Position numbers and translations under genes: made by a program. From contig BDIU01000363.1 in the NCBI GenBank assembly GCA_002118135.1, forward strand, positions 25,171-89,170: 64,000 nt of DNA. Direction: 5' to 3'. A model generated the notes under the pieces. The model searched no databases. It was not told the origin of the DNA and saw only the letters and a program-made list of their open reading frames with translations. The DNA comes from Trebouxia sp. TZW2008 (Eukaryota > Chlorophyta > Trebouxiophyceae > Trebouxiales > Trebouxiaceae). Each line of letters opens with the position of its first letter. The stretch's first letter is position 1. This document shows, piece by piece, positions 35,401 through 44,100 of the stretch.

Positions 35401-36087
35401 ACCATCTGCCTTGATTTGTATACTGTTGTGATGCATATGTGCAAAACAGCAGGCATCACCTGCCTTGCAATGTACATTGTTGTTTTGCATGTGCACATCA
35501 CAGCAGGCACCACGTGCTTTGATTCAGTTTGTGATTTGTTGAATTGCATGTGCGCGTCACAGAAGGTAGTTTCTGCCTTGTTTTGCTGCCTCTATCCTTG
35601 TAGATCTTATTTTGCATATGCGCATCACAAATCATAGCACTTGCAGCTGCCTTGTTTTGCAATCTCTTGTTGCTGCAGTTTGGTATCTTTTGAGATGTGT
35701 TTCTTCAGCAATAATTGCGCTGCTGCGTGTAGCGTCATTGCCAATGTAGGCAGAGTGTGACACTAATTTTTTGCGTTGGTGTTGTCAAACTTGATCCCTA
35801 TTGAGCGCTGGCCATACAAGATGCAGCGCTGTTTGGGGCAACCATTTACAGACACCACTCTGAGTGGCAGGTTGGATGTATTTGACAGCTGCATCTTTGA
35901 CCGTGCAGACACTGAGACAGAAGGGGCAATGCATGTGGATCCAGACAACACAGACGGCGTAAGGAGTGAGTACGCCATACTAGCACCTTCCCAGAATAAG
36001 GAGGGCAGCGGCACATCTTTGGGAGACAGACTGAAACTGACCAAGGACATGGCGCCAGAGCTCTTTGCCTATCTCAAAATAGACTGA
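23479..36087 (+). CDS. NELFB: Negative elongation factor B (NELF-B / COBRA1) homologue
   Basis: NELF-B is a scaffold subunit of the negative elongation factor, which holds RNA polymerase II in promoter-proximal pausing. Exons: 23479-23645, 26005-26116, 26433-26567, 26934-27057, 27776-27852, 29436-29600, 30529-30675, 31099-31254, 32140-32226, 32583-32721, 33234-33382, 33850-34020, 34544-34737, 35286-35398, 35852-36087. All phases match; 723 aa (human 580). Matches run in family order: QPLLSLLDELGVTRLE; LKRLETVPEAYLQEL then VQRQVYEVN and PLMAVYLHG; YRKTLAHLVKLVSMIG; CLLRSQLLMAFHD; DPCHDLAWTLDAAIG; EAGMILRDPSAL; RLLQLAVGCRQMLKEKKYAF (40 residues collinear with human, no gap); VDNFLLKAVD; VPRLVEYLHKCL. 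Additions: a KKRK-containing insert (exon 8), a second basic cluster RHKKRKQ, and an acidic C-terminal tail. Intron 5 has a GC donor (27853). Start at 23479 is an inference. Introns are swollen by copies of exon junctions. Confidence 0.85.
23609..24010. repeat. Three copies of NELF-B exon 1 end and donor
   Basis: The exon end ACTGCTCAGCCTGCT at 23610 recurs at 23787 and 23951 (periods 177 and 164 bp), each followed by similar intron sequence. The copies lack the correct exon end but keep GT-rich donor-like positions (CAGGTGATTACC in copy 2). Confidence 0.65.
24430..25640. repeat. Array of about 213-bp foldback units in NELF-B intron 1
   Basis: Units begin near 24450, 24667, 24881, 25091, 25202 and 25413 at GAATCAACAATGGTCCCA or a variant. 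Most periods are 210-217 bp; the unit at 25091 is an internally deleted 111-bp copy. Each full unit is self-complementary. In the unit at 24667, the arm 24708-24770 pairs with 24786-24848 around a 15-nt loop, with a perfect inner stem (AGCCTGCT / AGCAGGCT) and an outer stem rich in ATGATGCAAGG / CCTTGCATCAT. The unit at 24881 has the same architecture. I see no ORF. It resembles a tandem MITE or a satellite inside an intron. Confidence 0.75.
28480..29490. repeat. Seven copies of NELF-B exon 6 start and acceptor
   Basis: The acceptor plus exon start (GCAG|GTGTACACAGCCATGATG) of the exon at 29436 is present in six earlier, variably decayed copies near 28480, 28621, 28841, 28995, 29136 and 29282. 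Spacing is 141-220 bp. Several keep a perfect CAG acceptor and 15-20 codons of recognisable exon, including the later AAGGAGAGTGAGG stretch. The preceding intron has a GC donor. Confidence 0.8.
29540..30170. repeat. Four copies of NELF-B exon 6 end and donor
   Basis: The exon end (GCTGCTCATGGCCTTCCA ... ATTGCTAATGAG|GT) finishes at 29600 in the gene and recurs with donors after 29888, 30051 and 30165 (spacings 288, 163 and 114 bp). All four retain GAG|GT. Confidence 0.8.
31190..31710. repeat. Five copies of NELF-B exon 8 end and donor
   Basis: GATCCTGAGAGACCCTTC ... CATCAAACAG|GTAAGT (donor after 31254) is followed by decayed copies ending near 31436, 31519, 31642 and 31709. Most keep CAG or CTG followed by GT, and shared intron sequence (TGTGGACTCT, TGCATATC) lies between them. 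Confidence 0.75.
33700..34120. repeat. Copied NELF-B exon 12 body and donor
   Basis: The first half of exon 12 (AGAGGGC..TTG.CAGAATGGGC.GC and CGCAAGCTAGC) has an upstream copy at about 33701-33760, shifted by about 164 bp and out of use. Its donor (GACTCACAG|GTTGG, ending 34020) has a copy ending 34116 and weaker ones near 34200 and 34270. Confidence 0.65.
35400..35640. repeat. Short tandem repeats in the last NELF-B intron
   Basis: About four copies of a 60-75 bp unit with TTTTGCATATGCGCATCACA-like cores begin right after the donor at 35398. They are moderately diverged. Confidence 0.5.
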
Positions 36088-36922
36088 GATATGACCCTGC
36101 TTAAAGTGCATGATCAGCACTTGTGAACACTGCAGCAGGTCAACAATCACTTCTCAGCTGCACTTGATGTATCCAAACATCAGGTTTTGCATGAGATATG
36201 CAGTGACCAAGGGTCGCTGTGAGAAAAAGGGAACCTACAAGCAAAACACTGAGGTAAATACAGCTTCCGCCAATGCAAATCCGTCAGCGCTCTTGGACGT
36301 GTACAATGGTGTGGCTGACAGCCTGGTTTGCTAGCTAAATGTATAGCCGAGTAGAGATTTCCATTAGCGGGTCTCACTGTATCCTGTTTTCAAGTTGTTT
36401 CGCCTTACTCTGGCAGGCTGGGGTCTCTACCCTTTTTGACCTTTTTGACCCTTATTCCCAAAGACAGCATGCAAATCCTTGACCATCTTGGACTGCAACC
36501 TTTTGCCACATATACAGATATCATCTGCATGGTACTATGTTTACGCAATGCAATAATATGTCAGGGCAAATAGATTTGCACATGTTGCCTGTCATTATTT
36601 TGCAAGCCGGTTGCAAAGACCGCATTCTCAATGGAAAAAACGAGTGTGAAATATTAACATGCACAGTGAACGTGCTTATCATACATCAAGGAAGCTGCTG
36701 TATTGGCAACATAAACGACGTACAAAGCAGTAATGTCTGCCATGTGCTGTCAGGCAGCTGTACGCTCTGCACTGCATTGCAACTGGTCGACATACAGAGG
36801 GCAGTCAGGCTGGGACACTGCGACAAAGTCTCAAAAGCTTATCGTGAAGTGGCAAAAGTGCTCATGCACTGAGTCAGAGCTGCAGCTGTCCTCCTTGGTC
36901 TGTGCCTGATCATTGCCATGAC
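36088..36922. other. Tail-to-tail intergenic region
   Basis: Between the NELF-B stop and the F-box gene stop. Contains a run of TTTTTGACC repeats near 36437-36453. No coding segment or TGTAA signal identified. Confidence 0.45.
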
Positions 36923-37753
36923 TTAAGTGTTGCACAATGTATGGACCCGTATTGCTCTTGTCACATCCTGTCCATCCTTAAGCTTCGTGAACTGCACAGG
37001 CACCCAATAAAGAGACGTATGCTCTTGGACATAATCGATCAGCTTATCATGAGGACCTTGGTAGGTGATGCATGACAAAAGGGCCGGCAGCTGTCTGTCT
37101 TGAAATGCGCATTCCCTCACAGACTTGATGTCAAGCTCTCTCAATGCTTTGCAAGCAGTCAGGTTGCCAAACTTGAAAGAGATGTCGTTGTGCGCTCTAG
37201 GATGAATGTGTACTTCGAGTTTGGTCAAAACCTTGTTGATAGAGTCCTTGTAGGGCACAACGGCGTCCCCCCCTTCATGAACAGCCACAAACAGATGCAG
37301 CTGGCAGTCTTCACGTACAAACCTCAAGTTTGCACGAACCAGTGCGTTAGAGCTGCAAACTCCAAGTCTGAGCAGCTGCAGCTGTGGCATGTTTAGGACC
37401 AAGCCTTCCACCTGAGCAACTCCTTCAGGTGAATGGCAGTGGACTTCCAGCCGGCATATGTTCATCCAGAAGCCTCCAGCAGACAATGCGTCCTTCAAGA
37501 CCATGCCGCACTCAATCAAGAGCAGGTTTGTCATAGCTTGTGCAGCAGGCAGAGAGAACTTGTCTCTGGTCCACAACTTGTCATGCTGGGATGTACGCAA
37601 AGACCATGATGTCTTTGATGCCAAGGCCTCTCGCCAGCGAGTGCATACGCCCCCAAAGTTCAATTTATCGAACCCAAAAGGGACACTAGCGAATATGAGT
37701 GAAAGCAACTCGATGGGTAGTGCGTTTGTATTTTCGAGCCCCTGCGCTGTCAT
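36923..37753 (-). CDS. F-box protein, single exon
   Basis: Intronless 276-aa protein, unusual among its many-exon neighbours. Residues 10-48 form an F-box (NALPIELLSLIFASVPFGFD, then CTRWREAL), which would bind SKP1 and place the protein in an SCF ubiquitin ligase. The rest (SWSLRTS.., then LLLIECG, LEVHCHSPEG, LQLLRLGVCSS, LTKLEVHIHP, LRELDIKSV) shows irregular leucine-rich strands like the LRR region of plant F-box/LRR proteins; the substrate cannot be told. Start ATG at 37751-37753 places the F-box at the N-terminus as usual. It faces the SIMPL gene across 412 bp. Absence of introns suggests a retrocopy or a lineage-expanded family (inference). Confidence 0.8.
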   Translation of the reverse strand: MTAQGLENTNALPIELLSLIFASVPFGFDKLNFGGVCTRWREALASKTSWSLRTSQHDKLWTRDKFSLPAAQAMTNLLLIECGMVLKDALSAGGFWMNICRLEVHCHSPEGVAQVEGLVLNMPQLQLLRLGVCSSNALVRANLRFVREDCQLHLFVAVHEGGDAVVPYKDSINKVLTKLEVHIHPRAHNDISFKFGNLTACKALRELDIKSVRECAFQDRQLPALLSCITYQGPHDKLIDYVQEHTSLYWVPVQFTKLKDGQDVTRAIRVHTLCNT

Positions 37754-38165
37754 CGCTTCTGTGCTTATATGTGAGACATCCTCGACCCCGCTTGCAAACC
37801 TGCTGAGTAGCTACTACAGGCTCTCTGGCAACATGACAGCACGCGCCAACAAAAGTGCAACGACGCAAGCATGAAATCTGCCTAGCGGGCTGTCCTTGTG
37901 CACACCGCACGGTTTGCCTACCAAATCATGTCAGCCAGAGACAATTGCTCAGAAGCATACAGGCGAAGGTCAAAACTTCCTTGTCTTGCAACTTCATACA
38001 CACATGCATCGATTACCTAATTATGAGGCCTATCCGCCAGCTGGCAGCTTCTGACTGCTACCAGATCTTGCTCGTACCATTCGAAATTGGCGCTCAAGCG
38101 GCAGGTGTAGAGGCGCAAGTCCTGTTGCCATCTCCCGTGTCGGCGCATCTTCAGCTTTCCAAGGT
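37754..38165. promoter_or_regulatory. Divergent promoter region F-box / SIMPL gene
   Basis: 412 bp between divergent start codons. No specific motif recognised; short upstream ORFs exist in both directions. Confidence 0.35.
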
Positions 38166-40391
38166 ATGATGCAGGCTGCAATGATAAGCGGGATTGCCTT
38201 CGCACTATTGCTCGTCAGCTCAAGTGCTCAGATACTGCAGACAGCAGCACCTGCTCCACAAGCGGCAGTTCCCAGTGCCGGTAGCTGCATGAGCGGGCAA
38301 CCTGCAGGGCAGTTGACCAATGCTGGCACTGGAACCATCAGCGTCGCCAGCGACGTCGCTACGGTGCGGTTCCTGCCCATGCTCGACTGTTTGCTGTTAG
38401 CGCGAAGCCGTTTTGCGAGGATGACCACTGCATGTCAAGAGCCTGCCTCTCTTTGGATCAAGGTTGCGCAAGTCTATTCAGCGTTCTCGCGCAGGTTCCC
38501 ATCTCTATATCGGCAACAAGGCCAACAGCTTCGGCTGCAAGAGAAGATGCTGCCACGAGCGCTGCTGCCGTGATTGCCGCAGTTCGCCAGGTAAGTTGTG
38601 AAGGCAACCAGATCGCTCGCTGTCTGCAGCGCCGCCACCTTCGCCGGCTGCTTGACCGCTTCATTGCCTGCAGATCGCAGGAATCGCTGCAGACAACATC
38701 CAGAGCACCTCGCTGAGCTTGAACCCCATCACAAGCTCTGATACTGGCAATTCCAGCAGTGAACCGCAAATCACAGGTGTCTGTGTGTCAGTTTTCTGTC
38801 TGTGAAACGTGCAACCTAAATTATACACAAATTCCCTAGCTTTGCCTCACAAGCTTTGCCTTAACTGCAGGCTATCAGTTCACCAATAGCGTACAAGTGA
38901 CAATCAATAACGTGACTGGAGACTTGTTGGCAAATGTCACAGACTCAGCCATCCAGGCTGGAGGCAATGATGTGTCACTTGGCGGCATTTCAGTAAGTCA
39001 TATCATGTGCAAGCTATGGCATCACAGTTCATTTGCCCAGACAACAGCAGGGAGCATACGCAAGGTCTATGCTGCTGCAGTGCTGACTTGTCATTGTGCA
39101 ACTGCTGAGCCTAAAGCCTTTTGGAATATTTGCCCTTTGCGACATGCAACTACAACCTGCCAACTAGACATCAGAGCCATTGCAAATCCAGCAGACACTT
39201 GCAATATACTCCACTCATGCACACTTGTACAATCAGTAAGTCATCCTGCCATTGCAACATAGCTCTGGCAGCAATTCAATGCTGCTGCAGTTCAGTCTGT
39301 CTGGCCCAGTCCAAAGCCAGGCCTTGCAGCAAGCCCGCATTCAGGCCACCAAGGATGCCACCAATACAGCAGCCTTGTTTGCATCAGTAAGACTCTACTT
39401 CATATTTATCATGGCTGCCATATGCACCTTCAATGTCTAATCTTTATCTTGAGAGCTTTTGCTGCCACATGATAGCTTTGCAATCAAGACTGTGCACATG
39501 TGCTGTTTGCACCAGTGAGCATTTGGCAAAGCAAGCATGCAATGCCCCGTGAGACGTCTGTAGCTGAGCAACAGTTGGTTGTTTTGCATGCACATCCGTG
39601 TAAAGTGCTCACAGAGCAAGCTGTTTGAGAACAATTCCTGTACGGCTCTGCGACGTTCTGAAACATGTGTTACTATAGCTGCAGTGGGTGCTAGGCGAGC
39701 TGCCATGCATGCATACGAGTATCATACATACATGCATACATGCAGCATGGCAAGAAAAGTTCTCTGCAATTTCATGTGCCAGTGCTATTCAGTTACCAAT
39801 TCAGTGAACATGCTTGAAATGTGTTGCCAAGGTTCCATCAGCATTGACTGAATAGTCAGCGTGTGTGCTGCAGCAACTGGGTGTCAGCCTTGGGCATATA
39901 GTTACCTTCAGTGAGGCTGCTCCTGACATCAGTATGCCGGTGGACTACGCAATGTCAGCAAACACCCGCGTTGGTAAGCTTTGTTCTGGCAGCCACATTA
40001 TGTTGAGGAGGCAGCAGTGCTAATGATGCATGTCCTAGTGTTTGTCGTGTGTACTCGGTTTGTCTGCTTTTGTTTCAGTAAAGCACGATGAATGTCGTTT
40101 GCACAGCTGCAATGTATATATGCAAGCTGCTTGTTGCCAGGCACATGTCTTGCTTTCATCTTTGCAGCCCCTAACTCATGCCTGGCATAAACTGCAGACA
40201 GTTTGTAATGCGTCAATGCACAGCTGTGCACGCTGCCAGAAGCAGTGATCTCATGTCTGTTGTGTCAAGGGTGCTAGTGTGTTTTGTGCAATGTTGCAGC
40301 TAGCTTGGCTGCCGCCTCGACAAGTACTCCGGTCAACTTGGGCAAACAGACAGTCTCTACAACTGTGACAATCACATATGCCACTTGCTAG
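38166..40391 (+). CDS. Secreted SIMPL-domain (DUF541) protein
   Basis: Seven exons (38166-38363, 38495-38590, 38674-38776, 38871-38992, 39291-39386, 39874-39973, 40300-40391) give 268 aa. Residues 1-22 (MISGIAFALLLVSSSAQ after two or three Met) form a classic signal peptide, so the product is secreted or in the endomembrane system. The rest is one SIMPL domain: GTISVASDVATV, ISATRPTASAARE, AVIAAVRQIAGIAADNIQST, SLSLNPIT, ITGYQFTNSVQVTINN, DLLANVTDSAIQAGGNDV, FSLSGP, ARIQATKDA, LGVSLGHIVTFSE, GKQTVSTTVTITYA. SIMPL proteins are common in bacterial envelopes; the eukaryotic member IRAK1BP1 is cytosolic. The bacterial-type arrangement with a signal peptide suggests an old gene transfer, but the gene is fully intron-adapted. 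Function unknown. Confidence 0.85.
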
Positions 40392-41106
40392 AGAGACATG
40401 TCTGTGTATGACATATAAGTGCTACAAGGCAGCACAGAAGTCTCCTGCTCACGTGCCGATCACTGGACATGATGCTACTTGAACATGTGTACCCCTTACT
40501 CTTCTGGTCTACTCGGAACTGGATACTGGAAGTTGCATAGCTAGCACCAAAAGCACATGATTGTGTCATGCACATGAGAGCTTTTACCCCTTGGACCCCT
40601 AGACTGAAGAAGTGTGGCGCAGAACAGTATTGTGAAATGAATGACTTTCAATGGCAAGTTGATTGCTTGTTGAGCAGTTGTAAGAACATGAGCTCGCCCG
40701 GTCAAATCGAGCAGAGGCTAGCTTTAACTAGCCTCTGCAGGATCATGTTTACCTTTCAGTTTTATAGCGTCTGAGTGCTCGTTCTGTCAGGAGCCTTCTG
40801 CAAAATTTACTGACGTTGCCTGCATACAGTTTGACGTTCTTAGTTTCCTCCCCTCTGCAACGCGAAATCTCATGCTTCCTGCGCAATCTGTTGCTGACTG
40901 TCTACTTGCACTGCCGTACCTGCCTGCAGCTGACAATGCAACGCAATCATGCTTATCAGCCTTTGTCAAAGTTTGCAGAGGAACACCCAGATAACACGTG
41001 ACTAAAAGCCATGTGTCACCGGGATTGCACTCAAAATGCCTCAACGCGTTGACCTGCATTGTTAAACGCAATGCAGTCATCTCTGCCGTGCTGATGCCGC
41101 GGCATT
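40392..41106. other. Intergenic region SIMPL gene to LRR gene
   Basis: Contains the SIMPL 3' UTR with TGTAA at 40679-40683, the hairpin at 40711-40738, and the LRR gene promoter. No coding segment. Confidence 0.5.
40711..40738. repeat. Perfect 11-bp hairpin downstream of the SIMPL gene
   Basis: GCAGAGGCTAG and its exact reverse complement CTAGCCTCTGC are separated by the 6-nt loop CTTTAA. It lies 28 bp after a TGTAA (40679-40683). Could be a 3'-end or transcript-stability structure, or chance. Confidence 0.6.
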
Positions 41107-44100
41107 ATGGCAGCTTCCAGCGACAACAGCAGCAAGATAGACGACTCGCTCCAGGAAGTGCAGGCATTGCAGAAAGACTTGAAAGCGTTTTCTAGAGCAG
41201 TCAACAAGCCCCTCAGAGACCATGTCATCTATTCCAGCCTGCCTCTGGAAGGCCCGTCTGCGCGAGTGACCAGCTTGCCGGCATCACAAAGCCCGGGAGA
41301 TGTAGCTATCTTAGATCGGCTCAAAGCCGTGCGAGCTTTGCCCGGTAAAGCCCGAACAGCTGCGTTGGTCAGGCAAGCCTTGACCTTGCAAGATGGCAAC
41401 GCGCAAACCCCAACCACTATCAGCTCCCCACCGACAACGCAAAGGCAGCGCAAAGGCTCTTTGCAACCAACTCCGCGCCAAGAGGCCGCTCAAAATGCCT
41501 TGGAAAGTCTGGCTCCTGTCACCGCTGTGGACTTTCAGGAGCAGCTGTATGACAATGCTGGTGCCATTGATCTCACCCGAGTCAGGCTGAAGATCAGGCA
41601 GCATCAGCAAGACTTGATTGCTGCTGGTTTGCAAGCGCCTCCAGAAGAACCAGAGCCAGCTGCACCTGCCCCAGCTGCTCAAGAGCCTCCATCCTCGAAG
41701 CTGCGCTGGCAGATTGCAGCCAGCAGACGCTCTGTGCCAGCTGAGACTGAGTACACTCTCAGGTGCTGCCTCGGCTGCTGTCATTTTTGCTGCTGTTGCT
41801 GCTGCTCTTGCAACTTCTGCTAACCTGCTGCTGCCTAGTCTGCTGCCATTCATGGCTTGCCTCTCTTTTGAAGGCATTGCAGCGCAAGAGTTAGTCAGCA
41901 CATCTACTTCCAACCTTGACGGACGCTATTGCTTGTCATGCAGCCGCGCACATCCAGCAGCTGTGCTAAGACACGTAATGTATCACCATGTGCTTGCCAT
42001 GCAGCCGCACCCACCTGGCATCTGGGCTAACACATGTGATGTATCACCATTGCTTATCATGCAGCTGCAAACACCTTGCATCTGTGCTGAGGTATGTAAA
42101 GTATCACTATTGCTTGTCTTGCAGCCAACATGAGAAGAGGCAGGCTGCCCCCCAGGACTGGGTGCATGTGCGCAAGCTCTGGGAAGATGATGAGACAGTC
42201 ACAACCTCTCAGGTGTGCAACTGCTGCAGTCCTGTTTGTTGCATATCTCAACATGCACTGAACTCAACATAACGCTGATGCCAGTTGAGCAGACAACATC
42301 ATTGCAAGCATAGCACTGCAACCAGCCCAGCAAGTCAGCGTGCAATGCAACAGCTGCTTGCTTGCACAAGTGCAGTGCTATGTGCAGAGCATGCTGTATA
42401 GGCACATCGTGCTGTGCTGACAAAGCCTGTTAGCTCATTGTTGGAGACCTAAACCCTTTATAAATGTAGAGCTGTCAAAATTGCTGTGTGTGGCATGTTA
42501 GCTGCTGCCCTGTATACCTGATACACAAAGTGTGTGAACTGGACATCAAGTGACTAAACCCGCTGCACAAGGTGCCTCAGAAACGTCAGAAAGGTGCAGC
42601 TGAACAGCACCTGCCAAACAATGTTGACCTGCTAACGACTGCAAAATTGATGACAGAGATTCAGAACAGCACAGGCTCGCTATGTGTGGTCTGTGACCTA
42701 CATTTCGAGCCATGTTAATATGTTCAGGCGGGTTTGCAGCAGCAGCAGAGCGCAGACTGGCAGACATTCCAAACAGCTGCAAGGCAGCCACTGCAGCAGC
42801 TGCCAGGGCACTTGGTCGCCCAGAGGGCAGGCCATTTTGCACAACAGCCCTTAGCCCCAGGACAGATTGCGCAACAGCCTGTGGCCCCAGGGCAGGATGC
42901 ACAGCAGCTCCCAGCCCCAGACCCTGCTTGGACTCAGAGCCTGGGGTTCGGCACAATGCCACAGGAGACACGGCAGGACAACAGCACTGCGGCTTACAAT
43001 GCTCTGCTGAGTGAAGAAGCACAACGGATGTTGAGGCATGCCTCTGAAGATGGGCATGACTTCCATGCCATGTCACTGCTGCGCACGCCTCAGCATATGG
43101 TGGCCCTGGCTGAGACATGCAAGACGCTCCAGGGTCTGCAATCCTTGGATCTATCCTACAACGCTCTGACAGACTCAGCGTTGGGACACGTTCAAGACTT
43201 GTGTGCTGCTGGGCTGCAGTTGACTCACCTAGACCTGTCGCACAACAAGTTGAGTAGTCAAGCAGCAGCTGCTGTTTGCAACGTCATCAGTCATGTGCGC
43301 GCCCCCAGCCAGCCTGCCATGTCACATGGGCTGTCTCAGAGACTGTCTGGCAGTCTTCTACCTCAGCGCTCAAGCACAACTGCAGCTCAGGACTCGCCTG
43401 CGAGTTCCTCAGCACTAGGCAGCTCAACTGGTGCCACAGAAGCGGCACAAGCAGACCAGGGTGCTTCCACATCATCAGCAGGTCAACAGTCAAATCCTGC
43501 TGCTGTCAGACAGCAGTCTGGAGCATATGTGCGGGCAGGGGCAGATACGTCAAGCATTTCAGGTAGCAAGCTTGTTGCTGTTGCAGTAATGACCCCGCAT
43601 GTTCTCCTTATGCCTAATGTCAGAAACCAGCTGTCTGTCTGTCTGGTACAAATCTGCTGAGCATGCTCTAGCATGCCGACGCCTAGGCACATTCCCTGCT
43701 AACAAACAGTCACCCGCTTTGTTGTTACTGACAGCTGCTGACCTGAACAATGTGGCATTATGCTGGCGTGTGATGCTCTTTTGTTTGCTATTGCATCTGC
43801 TTTGCATACAAAGGAAGTGTGTGGTGGTTTCAAGCTTGCAAAGCTTGTTTTGAGATGTATCTTGGCTTGCTCTGCTTGTGACACACAACCTTGTATGCAT
43901 GCAAGATGGTGACTCAATACCAGCACAAAGCAGCAGTTGGCTGAGCAAGCATTTGATCATGTGAGGTGTGCCCAGCAGAACTTTGATAGCATGTTTTGAT
44001 TTAAAGCATTATGTTCTCACAATACTGCAAATCCAGTTGACCTGTGCCCATGTTGCATTGGGGAGTAGCTGTATGACCTGACACTCATGATATGGAGTAA

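Noticed and set aside
35776..35851. Extending the last NELF-B exon upstream, or reading it as a separate gene
   Set aside because: The frame has a stop just upstream (35764-35766) and only the acceptor at 35851 fits the phase of the preceding exon.
37458..37874. 138-codon plus-strand ORF
   Set aside because: Opposite strand of the F-box gene, without any conserved character.
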